DNA of 64,000 bases from positions 310,001 to 374,000 of the forward strand of contig JANEZZ010000310.1 in the NCBI GenBank assembly GCA_026122225.1. The letters are read 5' to 3'. The first letter of the stretch is position 1. Each line of letters starts with the position of its first letter. The stretch is from Heloderma charlesbogerti (taxonomy: Eukaryota; Chordata; Lepidosauria; Squamata; Helodermatidae). Shown in pieces: positions 51,167-62,118 of the stretch. Under the pieces are notes generated by a model. It was not told the origin of the DNA. It worked only from the letters and a program-made list of their open reading frames with translations, and made no database searches. Both the position numbers and the translations under genes were made by a program.

Positions 51167-51373
51167 TTGAACTGTGTTTACACATAACGCTAAACCACAG
51201 TTTATGTTAACTGTGGTTTAATTAAAAGCAGAAATGGCTCACACACTCCACTCATCCTCACAATTCCTGGGTTAAACAATCCAGGAATTGCCACTGTGAT
51301 GAGCAAACCAGGTCGACAAGCGAGATTTAAAAAAACCACACCATGGCTTAGTCTTATGTGCAAACCAGGCCTT
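51167..51373. mobile_element. Fold-back MITE with ~30-bp terminal inverted repeats
   Basis: The left end (gaactgtgtttacacataac, then gctaaaccac) pairs with the right end (atggcttagtcttatgtgca, then aaccaggcc). A nested stem, ttcctgggttaaacaatcca / ggaattg, lies inside. Confidence 0.7.
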
Positions 51374-52317
51374 AAAGTTACACAGAAAACCAGACACCAA
51401 AAGCTACCCAGATTTCAGTTACAGTCTGCACATCTTACATATCCTAATTTTCTAAAAGGAATCTTGTAATGGTCAAGGTTTTTAGGAGAACAAAATTGGT
51501 TTTAAGTTTTTGTTCTGACCGCTCCAGTTTGGAAGACAGTAAAAAGTTTAAAAGCCTTTTTGTATATGCTTCCAACAAGTCAATATTTTCAGGATGTCTC
51601 AGATTTAGCTTTAAAAAATGGTCAGAGCAACCAAACATTGTTAGTTTAACAATTCACAGAAAGTTAGTTTTAAGTATAATGGGATGGGCTGCTGCCACCA
51701 CTAACACCACATTTTCTGGCTAGAGATGGGCCAGCTCCCCCATCTCAATTCAGAATGGGCTTGTTCTTTACAAATGCTCTCAGATAAAGCTCAATTTTTC
51801 CAAGTTCTCTGAAATATCAGTAAGGCCTGACCAACTGCTAGTGATTCCTTTAAAAAAACCTGCCTTCCAGCAACAGTGCTTCATTAGGTCCAGAACTTAC
51901 CAATAGGAAGTTTCTGAAGTTTCAAAGTTCTCTGGGAACTGTAGTTTCCCAGGGTTCCCAGGTCCCATCACTGTTGCTGGAAGCCATGTTTCAGAGAAAG
52001 AGAATAGAAGGGGGCAGACTGCTAAGAATGGCCTGTGTTTATTTATGAGCCTAGATGAAATTCAAAAGGCATTTTGGCTCAGATCATTAAAGCTTGTTAA
52101 GTTGTTTCCAAACCCTGCCCTATCCCAACTGCAAAGCTAAGCAATATCACAAGCTTTGGCATTTATGGGCAGAGATTCAACAGTAGCTCCAACCAGACAT
52201 CAGTTTGCACAATGACCAGTCTTCTACGAATTCTTCCGTAGACTAGTTCACTCCTGTAGCACACACTCATTCACTAAAATCTTGAGCACCGAAGTAGGCC
52301 AGATGTGGGAATATTTA
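51374..52317. other. Intron 1, nothing recognised
   Basis: A short inverted pair (ccagcaacagtg / cactgttgctgg) lies near 51867 and 51970. Nothing else is recognised. Confidence 0.4.
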
Positions 52318-53346
52318 GCACGAAAGAGATGGGGGTACCAGACCACCTTACCTGTCTCCTGAGAAACCTGTACGAGGGTCAAGAAGCAACAATAAGAACC
52401 AGACATGGAACAACCGAGTGGTTCAAAATTGGAAAAGGAGTACAACAAGGCTGCATATTGTCACCCTGCTTATTTAACTTATATGCAAAGTACATCATGA
52501 GAAACGCTGGGTTGGATGAATCACAGGTCGGAATTAAGATTGCTGGGAGAATTATCAACAACCTCAGATACGCAGACGATACCACCCTAATGGCAGAAAG
52601 CAAAGAGGATCTAAAGAGCCTCCTGTTGAGGGTGAAAGAGGAGAGTGCAAAAGCTGGTCTGAAACTCAACATTAAAAAAACGAAGAACATGGCATCTGGC
52701 CCCATCACTTCCTGGCATATGGAAGGGGAAGAAATGGAAGCTGTGACAGATTTTATTTTCTTGGGCTCCAAGATCACCGCAGATGGTGACTGCAGCCATG
52801 AAATTAAAAGATGCTTGCTCCTTGGGAGGAAAGCTATGGCAAACCTAGACAGCATAGTAAGAAGCAGAGACATCACCCTGCCAACAAAGGTCCGTCTAAT
52901 CAAAGCTATGGTTTTCCCAGTAGTAATGTATGGCTGTGAGAGCTGACTATAAGGAAGGCTGAGCGCTGAAGAATTGATGCTTTCGACCTGTGGTGCTGGA
53001 GAAGACTCTTACGAGTCCCCTGGACTGCAAGGAGGTCAAATCAGTCAATCCTAAAGGAAATCAACCCTGACTGCTCATTGGAAGGACAGATACTGAAGCT
53101 GAAGCTCAAATATTTTGGCCACCTAATGCAAAGAGAAAACTCTCTGGAAAAGACCCTGATGCTGGGAAAGATTGAAGGCAAAAGGAGAAGGGGTCAGCAG
53201 AGGATGAGATGGCTAGATAGCATCACTGATGCAATGAATATGGACTTGCGCACGCTCCGGGAGAGAGCGCAGGACAGGAAGGCCTGGCGTGCTATGGTCC
53301 ATGGGGTCACGAAGAGTTGGACACAACTGAACGACTGAACAACAAC
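52318..53346 (+). repeat. BovB (RTE clade) LINE, 5'-truncated, with RT C-terminal half
   Basis: Frame 52305-52946 carries the RT motifs GVQQGCILSPCLF (motif B) and YADDTTLM (motif C), then LGSKITADG and the C-terminal domain. At ~52944 one G of the 'GAGAGCTGG' seen in the copy at 784-1321 is lost, shifting the frame, and a CGC-to-TGA type stop follows at ~52967. The C-terminus resumes at 53078-53338 (..RAMVHGVTKSWTQ). The 3' tail ends in gaacaacaac. RT motif A and the endonuclease are missing. Antisense to ARIH1. Confidence 0.93.
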
Positions 53347-53605
53347 ATCTGGGACAAGAGTTAGACTGTCAAATGATCAGAGTTGAAATTTTGTCAAAGT
53401 TTTAAGATGAAGATGCAAGACATTCATCAACTCCCCCGGCCCCGCAAATTCATAACATATCTGAAAAGTTCTGAACAGTTGTCAGAAGCCTGCAGTAACA
53501 ACTTCGTATGGGAGCACTGGCAAAATCAATGTGTGGGGGGCGGGGAGAATGACAGAGAGAAAATGTTCCTTTTATAATGCATCACCTTTCAAGTACAAAA
53601 CAGCC

Positions 53606-53679
53606 AAAAGCCATGCTAGCTGGGGAGGAGAATTGTAGTCCAGCCCATCTGAAGGGCATCAGATTGGGGTAGGCTGTTT
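53606..53679. mobile_element. hAT-type MITE (family 1), half copy
   Basis: Right half only: gctagctggggaggagaatt and catcagattggggtaggctg. Confidence 0.55.
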
Positions 53680-54265
53680 TGGGGGGTGACTTAAACAAAT
53701 GTATCTTTTGCAGCCCTATTAGGCTGAATGAAGTCTGCCACAATATGTTCCAGCAAACAGAAATCTTCACCAAAAATATCAGATGGTTTTGAGGATTTAA
53801 TTTCTACTGCAGATGCTGTGGGTACTTTTAAGAAAAACATAAACAAAGCTTCAGTCAGAGAAAACTCTGTAAGTCTAAGGCCAAGTAACTACATTTTGTA
53901 ACACCACAAATATCCACTGAAATAAAACATTATCATTGAAAAGCAAAATGTTGTTATGCTGAAACATAAACGTCTTCAACTTTTCACTCAACCACATTTA
54001 ACCCCAACTTGCAGCATGGGACCATACTGGGAGGTAGATGGACAAACAGTTTTGTTCCTTTAAAAACCAAAAAATTATAACACAACAAATATGGTGGAAG
54101 TCCCACTACTGACCCCCACTTCAGATTGGGATATTGCAGTTCCAGAACCACCACTGAAAACCAATGATCCAACAGACAGCAAAAAAGCAGTGCCAAAATT
54201 AAATGCATTGTGCAAACCGATTTTAGAGCTGTGACTGCAGGAGAAGTGTAGTTATTTTTCTAAGG
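53680..54265. other. Intron 1, nothing recognised
   Basis: No recognised feature. Confidence 0.45.
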
Positions 54266-54350
54266 GTTGTATCTAGTGCTAGTCTCACTTAAGTCCAATT
54301 CATTTCAATGAGTCTACTTTAAGTAGCACTAACAATAGATACAACCCTAA
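54266..54350. mobile_element. Short fold-back MITE
   Basis: gggttgtatctagtgctagt and actaacaatagatacaaccc are inverted termini of an ~85-bp unit. Confidence 0.65.
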
Positions 54351-54504
54351 GTGTTTGCTGTGACTCCCCATTCAGTTTCATTCACACCCCGTTATTCAAG
54401 CTACTAAGATAGCACTGGAAATCTAAACAATAGAGGCTGAGCCCTAAAAAAGTGCTGACCGCATCACAAAGCACTGGGTGTATTACAAAGCTGTTACTCA
54501 ATGT

Positions 54505-54860
54505 GTTTGTTCAGACAATCAGCAGGGGAAATAATGCAGCATCAGTAGTTTCCCCCACTCATGCCAGTTGCGTGACCGGGATCGCCCTAATTATCCACAC
54601 TGCAGGTTTCTGTGTTGGGGGTTACCGTGTCGTCTGAACCCTGTGTGCGACAGTGGTAACTTTTCACCCACCCTATAACCCCTACTGTAAGCCATGGGTT
54701 GTAGGATGGGTGAAAAGTCACTACGGCTGTGTACTGGGTTCAGCCAACATGGTAACCCACAATGCAGATAATTAGGGTATTCCAAGTCACACAACCAGCA
54801 CATATCAGGGCGGGAGAAACAATTGACAGTCTGTTGTTTCCCCCACTTATCGTCCAAACC
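54505..54860. repeat. Large nested hairpin element, ~355 bp
   Basis: The core arms 54656-54681 and 54696-54721 pair at about 23 of 26 positions. Outside them gggttaccgtg / catggtaaccc and ctaattatcc / gataattag continue the stem, then gtttcccccact repeats. The element could fold almost end to end. Confidence 0.65.
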
Positions 54861-55063
54861 CAGTCAACGTGTTTGCCATTGGACCAGATCCCGCTCCAGT
54901 GTACCAGCTGCACAATTAAATCCTGCCAGGCCCACCAGTAAGTTGTTGCTGAGGATTTAAAACACATTTTACCAGTTTTGACTCTAAACATTGTTTAATT
55001 TTTAGTTGTGTGTGTTCATGGCCACACAGCCCTAGGAACTGTTTAAAAGGATCAACTGTGAGC

Positions 55064-57135
55064 CTAAGAACATAAGAAGAGCCATGCTGAATCAGACCAA
55101 GGGTCCATCTAGTCTAGCATTCTGTTCACACAGTGGCCACAGCTGCCCACAGGAAACCCACAAGCAGGACATAAGTGCAACAGCACCCTCCCACCCATGC
55201 TCCCCATAAACTGGTCTACACAGGCAAACTGCCCTGATAATGGAAGTAGCAGATAGCCATTAGGACTAGCAGCCATTGATAGCCTTATTCTCCAGGAATT
55301 TGTCCAATCCAGTCTTAAAGCCATCCAAATTGGTGGCCATCACTACATCCTGTGGAAGTGAACTGCGTAGTTTAACTATGTGCTGTGTGAAGTACTTCCT
55401 TTTATCTGTCCTGGTTCTCCCACCAATCAGCTTCATGGAATAACCTCAGGTTCTAATATTATGAGAGTGAGGAATGTCTCCATGTTCACTTTCTCTACAC
55501 CATGCATAACTTCGTACACTTCTATCACGTCTCCCAACTCACCTTTTTTCCTAAGTAAACAATCCTAGATGTTATAACCTTTCCCCATAGGGGAGATGTT
55601 CCAGCCCCTTGATCACTTTAGTAGCCCTTTTCTGCACTTTTTCCAACTCTACAATATCCTTTTTTTAGGTGTGGTGACCAGAACTGAACACAGCATTCTA
55701 AGTGTGGTTGCACCATAGTTTTATATAAAGGGAGTATGTTCTTGGCAGTTTTATTTTCAATTCCTTTCCTAATTATGCCTAACACGGAATTTGCCTTTTT
55801 TACAGTAGCGGCACACTGCTGACATTTTCATTGAGCTGTTCACCACAGCCTCAAGATCTCTTTCTTAGTCCGTCGCTGTTACCTCAGAACCCATCTGCTT
55901 ATACCTGAAGTTCGGATTTTTTGCCCAAACATCCATCACTTTACACTTGCTTACACTGAACCACATTTGCCATTTGCATGCCCATTCTCCCAGTTTAGAG
56001 AGATCCTTTTGGAGGTCCTCTCAATCCCTTTCTGTTTTAGCCACTCTAAATAGTTTGGTGTCATCAGCAAACCTGGCCACTTCACTGCTCACTCCTAATT
56101 CCAGATAATTTATGAATAAGTTGAAAAGCATTGTTCCCAATACAGTTTCCTATGGGACCCCACCGTTTACATCCCTCCATTGGGAGAATTTCCATTTATT
56201 CCAACTCTCTGCTTTCTGTTCTTTAACCAGTTACTGATCCATAAGAGGACTTCTCCTCTTATTCCGTGACTGCTAAGCTTGCTCAGGACTAAGTTTGCTC
56301 AGGTGAGGGACTTTGTCAAAAGCCTTTTAGAAATCCAAGTGAACAATGTCTACCAGATCACCCTTGTCCACATGTTTACTGACACTCTCAAAGAACTCTA
56401 AAAGGTTAGTGAGACAGGACTTACCTTACAGAAGCCATGTTGATGCTTTTTCAGCAGGGCTTGTCCTTCCATATGCTTATTAATTTTATCTTTAATACTG
56501 CTTTCAACCTTTTTACCCGGAACAGATGTTAAGTTAACCAGCCTGTAATTTCCCAGATCTCCCCTGGATCCCTTTTTTAAACATTGGTGTTATATTGGCC
56601 ATTCTCCAGTCTACTGGAACAGAGGCTGATCTTAGAGACATATGACATCTTTTTGTTAGATCAGCTATTTCATATTTGAGTTAAGAACTCTAGGATGGAT
56701 ACCATCTGGGCCCAGTGATTTATTAACTTTGAATTTATCAATAAGGTTGAGAACTTCATCTCTTGTCACCACCTCAGTTCCTCAGACTCCCTTCCTGAAA
56801 ACATCAGTTCAGGCACAGGTATCTGTCCTATATCTATTGCAGTGAAGACAGATGAGAAGAATTCATTCAGCTTCTCTGCAATCTCCTTATCCTCCTTTAG
56901 TACTCCTTTAATTCCATTGTCACTCCAGTGCCCCTTTTAGGTTTTCTAGCGTGCTTGCCACTATGCCCTCTTTGCCATACAGAGCAACACCTCCTCCAGT
57001 ACACACCTTCCTGTCCTTTCTATAGAGTTTATATCCAGAGATGACTGTATCTCACTGGTTCTCTCCATTCCACCAGGTTTCCATAATGCCCACTATATCT
57101 AGGTTCTCCTTTAAAACCAGGCACTCCAACTCTCC
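55064..57135 (-). repeat. CR1 LINE, long but heavily degraded copy
   Basis: On the minus strand it runs from an endonuclease trace ('SGYKLYRKDR', near 57040) through RT blocks ('DWRMANITPMFKKG', near 56600; 'NYRLVNLTSVPGK'; a 'FADDTKLF'-type motif near 56070), the C-terminal region ('VVQPHLE..WSPHLKKDI', near 55700; 'YKIMHGVEKV'; 'TRTDKRKYFTQ') and the CR1 3' tail at 55064. Endonuclease and RT appear joined by an internal deletion near 56930. Stops and frameshifts are frequent. Sense to ARIH1. Confidence 0.9.
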
Positions 57136-57817
57136 CATTTTGGCTCGGAGACCATAGTTTAAAAACACCTATACGTGGTGTAATAAGGGTAATCGAAATC
57201 ACTTCCATTGCAGGAAGGAGGTAGAGTGGGCAGAGGAGTGGCTAAGCCCCCTTTGCTGCTCCATCAGAACAGCAAAGGGGACTCAAGATAACTTCAACTG
57301 AAGGGGAGTCAGCCTGCCCCGCCCCCCATTCCCGCTCTTACCTCTGATGTCAGGTTGGAGATAACAGCAAGGATGGGTGATGCAGAGTGACAGGCCTTCT
57401 CCTGTGCCAAGGACAGTGGCCACTCTCACCAACACAGGCAATTCCCACAGCTCCGCATCCCCGCTGTTATCTCCAATCTGAGCTGGAGATTTTGCACCCC
57501 TGCAATAGATCATATACAGCCATTTTAAAATTTCAGTATTTAGGCCCAACTGCCACCCATCATGTAGGAAGCAGCCCTTAGAAGAGGGATATGGCCAAAA
57601 AAAAGTGAGTGGAAAAGCGGGCCATCTGAAAGAGGTTTTACCATGAGAAGGGGAGAGAAATCAGACCTACTGGCGACTTCTCCTAGGCATCTGCCAATAC
57701 AGTTCTGAAAGCAACAGCTGAAACACTGCACTGACTAGTCACTGGAATTTTGTTCTAAGATTTCAGACTTTGTTTTCAAAAAGCAAAAATGCACACAAAC
57801 AGATGTGCCGTGGGGAA
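57136..57817. other. Intron 1, with an inverted-repeat pair
   Basis: gttggagataacagcaagga (57354-57373) pairs with ccccgctgttatctccaat (57462-57480), suggesting another fold-back unit. Nothing else is recognised. Confidence 0.4.
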
Positions 57818-57996
57818 GGTGTCTGTATAGCTCAGTGACATATAGAAGGTCCCAGGTTCAATCCCCAGCATCTCCAGGTAGGACTGGGAAAGGCTCGTGT
57901 CTGAAACCTTGAAGAGCTTCTGCCAGTCAGAGTAGACAATCCTGAGCTAGATGGACCGATGGTCTGACTTGGTATAAAGCAGCTTCCTGCATTAAC
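57818..57996 (+). repeat. tRNA-derived SINE (family A)
   Basis: Head tgtatagctcagtgacatat with part of the A/B spacing lost, B box ggttcaatcccc, body cagtcagagtagacaatcct, tail ggtataaagcagcttcctgc. Confidence 0.82.
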
Positions 57997-58002
57997 AGTG
58001 TT

Positions 58003-58096
58003 AATAATCCTATGCCTGTCTACGCAGAAGTAAATCCCACTGAGTTAAATGGGACTTACTCCCAGGTTAAGTGGGTATAATATTGCAGCCTAAGCA
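58003..58096. mobile_element. Short fold-back MITE (GCAATCC family)
   Basis: aataatcctatgcctgtcta, gggacttactcccaggtta and attgcagcc match 22274-22362 in reverse order. Confidence 0.6.
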
Positions 58097-59751
58097 TTCA
58101 ATCTGTGAACTAGATGTGATTAACTTTTCTGCCAGTATTAGTTTACGTGCAAAACCCCTGGTGTTAATCACTCTAAATATGTACCAAAATTAAACTGAGT
58201 GCAATCCACAGCAATGTGGTATGTATTCGATAACAGTGTTAAAATAGGTAGCATTAACACCCGAAACTGGGAAAAATTAGCTTTCACTAGGACAGTAAAA
58301 ACATGTTTTTTCCTAGTAAAAACCATGCCACGCCTATTGGCCCTGATGATTTTTTTCTTGCAAATTCTGAATTTACATAGTAACCAACTGTGTAAGAAAT
58401 AAGTGCCTCAATTTAGCATCCACACCATGTATGGTACTGACATTTGTATAGAGCTGTGACTTTATTCATGAAAAGTATAATGTGAGTCTATGTTGATAAA
58501 TTGCCCACACACTACAATTGAATTATGTAGACAATATTCGAATCAAGACTTTATAGGAGGATACCAGTATAAAATAAACTCTCCTGTAACGTAACAACCT
58601 TTTAAGAGAGACACCTCTCAAGTGGGTCCGTGTTACACAGCCTTAATTGCAGTCAATCCACTAAATTACTCTGCAAAAATCTTGAGGGAAGTTAGAATAA
58701 ATATCACAGGTATTCACAAATCACAGAAAGATGGTTGGTCCCCGAGGGTTATCCAAGCTATGAACAAATTCTATGCATGTTTTGAAAATATTTGCAGCCT
58801 ACAAAAACCACACACCTAAGTCCCGCCAGCTTATTCTAAACCCTCAGAGAGCAACATGTTACATAACACCTCCTTTCTACCTAGGTCTGTGCCACTATGA
58901 TAACGTGCGTGCCCTGTTACTCCAAGACTGCTGCTAGTTGCAAAAAAGAAAAGAAAAAAGCCAGCTGTCCTGCTGCAGGAAACCCTCATGAAGTTAAAAA
59001 TATATCAAGGATTTGCAAGTCGCTTAAACACTGCAAGTTACAGCTTCAGTAACAGTCTTGATTTCTGAAATGGCTGCCAAACAGGTGGATAAAAAATATT
59101 TTTTTTAATTTTAAAAATGGATATTTTTAAAATTTGGATCTGATTTTTTATTTAAATTTCTTTCTTTAAAAAAATATATTGAATACTAACTTTCTCTCTA
59201 ACTTAAAAAATAAGTTACAGTAAATCTCATCATAAACATGCTGATCCTACACTTACAGTCTCATAAAAAAGTCATGTACCAATCAAACATGGGAATTAAA
59301 TTCAGTTTTTCATCTCGTGAAAATGGCTCTATCCAGACTAAGTAACAGTTCTCGCTTCTTGAAACTTCTGGGCTTTCAGTTTCTCTGACTAAAGTTACAT
59401 GTGCAAAGACACAGGCTAGATATGATTGCTCTTCTGTGCTTATGTAGTGGTAGAGTTGGGCCAAGCAAGTCAGAGGAGTGAGTTAAGACAGAAAGACACT
59501 GCAGGGTGGATTTAACACTGCAGGTTTTTAACCTATGCTTAAAAAATCCAAAACATTTGACTTTAAAAAAAAATACACTGGATTTTTTCAGCCCATTAAC
59601 TATCAAACTCTGACTTTCAGTCATGGGCATTCTGCTTTTGTGTGCTACATTGATTTTTGTGAGGGTTGGGCTGGGCAAGAGCAGAAATGAGCAACACTAG
59701 GGAAAAGACAAAATTGTCCACTGTGCAATTTCCTATATTCTCACACTGCAG
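58097..59751. other. Intron 1, nothing recognised
   Basis: 59085-59180 is an extremely AT-rich run of A/T homopolymers. No repeat family or exon is recognised. Confidence 0.4.
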
Positions 59752-59840
59752 TTGCACTCCTATACCCAATTACCTGAAAGTAAGCCCCACTGAACTCAGT
59801 GGAACTTATTTCTGAGGAGAAATGTATAGGATCGTGCTGA
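59752..59840. mobile_element. Short fold-back MITE (GCAATCC family)
   Basis: gcactcctatacccaattac, aagtaagccccactgaactc and aatgtataggatcgtgctg correspond to 22274-22362. Confidence 0.65.
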
Positions 59841-60077
59841 TAACGTCAAACTGTCATGGGCGCTAGTCATAAGACTGATCTTATATGGGGATATTTTTAA
59901 AGACATTCCCTCTATAGATAAAAAAGGAAAGCATGCAAAATATATACAGTAAATGCAAAGCCTGCTTGTAGGAATGAAACAGTTCAAATAATACTCTGTT
60001 TAGTTGTAAATTAACATGGCTTAGTGATCAAATTTGCACCATTTTTCAGGAAATGTATGAAAAAGTTTCAACGGGAA

Positions 60078-60165
60078 ACTTGATTTATATCAATGATTTA
60101 AATCAGCAAGAAAAAAGGTTGATATAAATCACTGATTTAAACTGCCTTGATTTAAATCAGTCCAA
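60078..60165. repeat. TTTAAATC-rich interspersed palindromes
   Basis: Four to five copies of gatttaaatca / gatttatatca-type words in alternating orientation within 90 bases. Confidence 0.55.
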
Positions 60166-60429
60166 ACTGTTGCCACCTAGTACAGAACACTATATCAGTA
60201 ATATTTCAAACAAATTTATTTTACAACCAATTTCAAAAATACTCCAGATTCTGCAATAAAATTAATTTGACATATTTCAAATTAAGACTACCAAATCCTC
60301 ATACTTGTGAGTGTGAATTACTTTAAGTGAGAGATACATCTGGGACTTTTTAGGATGTGGTGCTGATACTGGAAATTGGACAAATGAAATGAGAGTGTCT
60401 TACTCTAGCCAGAAACTTCTCCACTGTAT

Positions 60430-60660
60430 TTTAATCTTGTCCTTTCTCCAAAGAGCTCAGAGCAATATACATGCTTCAGCCTTTATCCTCCAAGCCACCC
60501 GGTAAGGTAGATTTGGCTGAGATAGAGTGTGTGTGCATGTGTGTAACTGGTTCAAATTTGCCCAGTAAGCTTTGTGTCCCCATGGGAATTTGAAACGGCA
60601 TCTCTTCGGTCTAAGTCAAACAACAAAGACACTACAACCCACTGACATGGTTCTCTAAAC
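60430..60660 (-). repeat. tRNA-derived SINE (family B), diverged
   Basis: Same order of words as 19888-20126 (tcctttctccaaagagctca, gtaaggtagatttggctgag, a tRNA-like end near 60600-60650). Sense to ARIH1. Confidence 0.55.
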
Positions 60661-60799
60661 CCAGCATCAAGTAGCTGTTTTCCTATTCACTGCGAAGTGA
60701 CAGTTGTGGAATAAAACTAACTTTGTTGCACCCGCCCTGTCAAAAATCAGATATTAATCCACTTTCAAATAGAAAAAGACGTACAAGAGCCAACATTGG

Positions 60800-60862
60800 A
60801 CACATGGGGTTGGACTCGATGGCCTTGCAGGCCCCTTCCAACCCTACTATTCTATGATTCAT
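60800..60862 (+). repeat. CR1 LINE extreme 3' end
   Basis: The classic CR1 terminus ggttggactcgatggccttg to attctatgattc, the last part being the 8-bp-type tail repeat of CR1. Confidence 0.75.
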
Positions 60863-61392
60863 GCTTACGTGTAGATGACAACAGGTTCCAGCACATCCAT
60901 AGACACCTTGCTCTACTGCTACATCGTTCTTTCTATCAGGTAGTCTTTTCTAACATTCAGCCTAAATTTCTGTATTATTAAATTTGGGCGCATTATTTCT
61001 TTTTTTTTTTGCAAATGGAAACAAACACCTGATCACAACATTCCATAAGACACCCTTTCATGTATCTGAGTACTTACCAAACCCACCTCCTTTCAGCAAG
61101 GAAAACTGTGACACAGAAGTTTTAAACTAATTCTTTTTTCCACCTGTACTGCTTCTCACAACATCCACTGACCTGGGCATGGGCCATGCCCAATCCAGCC
61201 TCATTTTCCAAAACAGTATGCCTAAAGTACCTACAGACTATTCCTGGAAGTGCAAATAAGGGTGGGGGAGGAGAAAATTTGATTTATTTAGCTCAATTTT
61301 TGTCCCATCTCTTCCCAAACACTCACAGTGGTAACAATTAAAACTAAAAAAAAATCAGACTTATGTTACCCACACATCTACTTAATCCTGAA
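60863..61392. other. Intron 1, nothing recognised
   Basis: A T-run lies at 61001-61010. No recognised feature. Confidence 0.45.
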
Positions 61393-62118
61393 TGGCATTC
61401 AGTGCCTTTTACCGAGTCAGACCACTGGCCCATCAAGCTCAATGCCTACACCAGGGGTCAGTACATGCGGGCGCAGCAGCACCCACCAGGATCCCTGACA
61501 TCACCTGCCAAGACGCCTTCCCTTGCTCCCTTCCTTACCCCCAACCTTTCAGTCTCTCGGCGCTTCTGCTCCCTACCTCTGCAGCCAGGAAGCAGGAAGT
61601 CAGTGGTGGAATGGAGGCAGTGGAGAGTGGGATGGAAGTGAGCAAAACAGTGGCAGTAAGAGGACACACATGCACATGGGAAGAGCAGAAGCAGGTGGGC
61701 ACAGCAGCAGGAGAAAGGAAATAATGGGTAGAGGGAGGAGGAAGTGAGCATGTCAGTGCGGAAAAAGGAGGAAGTAGAGGTGGTGTTGGAAGGAAATCCT
61801 GAGTAGGGAGGAGGAGAAAGAAGAGAAAGGGGGCAAAAAAGAGAATGAAGTAGGGGGGAGGGAGAATCAACAGGAGGGAACAGTAGAGAGGCACTCAGGA
61901 GAGAATTGCAAATGCGCCCCCAGGGCCTGGGGGGGGGGAAACAAATGCACCTGTGGGCATGAAAATGTTGCCTACTCCTGGTCTACACTGACTGGCAGCA
62001 GCTCTCCAGGGCTTTAGACAGGAGTCTTTCCCAGTCTTTCCTTGAGATGCTGAGGACTGAACCTCAGACTTTGTACATGCAAACCATGTGCTCTACCACT
62101 GAACAACAGCCCTTCCCT
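61393..62118 (-). repeat. tRNA-derived SINE (family A), split by a hAT element
   Basis: The SINE tail is at 61393-61443 (gtgccttttaccgagtcaga) and the rest at 61989-62118 (tctccagggctttagacag; minus-strand head gttcagtggtagagcaca near 62085-62105). Joining across 61452-61980 restores the SINE order. Confidence 0.85.
61452..61980. mobile_element. hAT-type non-autonomous element, 529 bp, inside a SINE
   Basis: Termini caggggtcagtac and gttgcctactcctg are of the CAGGGGTNGGCAAC hAT type. The flanking 8-mers gcctacac (61444-61451) and gtctacac (61981-61988) agree at 7 of 8. The SINE consensus has gtctacac, so the left copy has changed. The interior (61610-61880) is a strongly purine-biased GGAG-rich tract with no transposase frame. 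Confidence 0.85.

Noticed and set aside
61535..61894. 119-codon Pro/Leu/Phe-rich frame on the minus strand
   Set aside because: It is the complement of the GGAG-rich interior of a hAT element.
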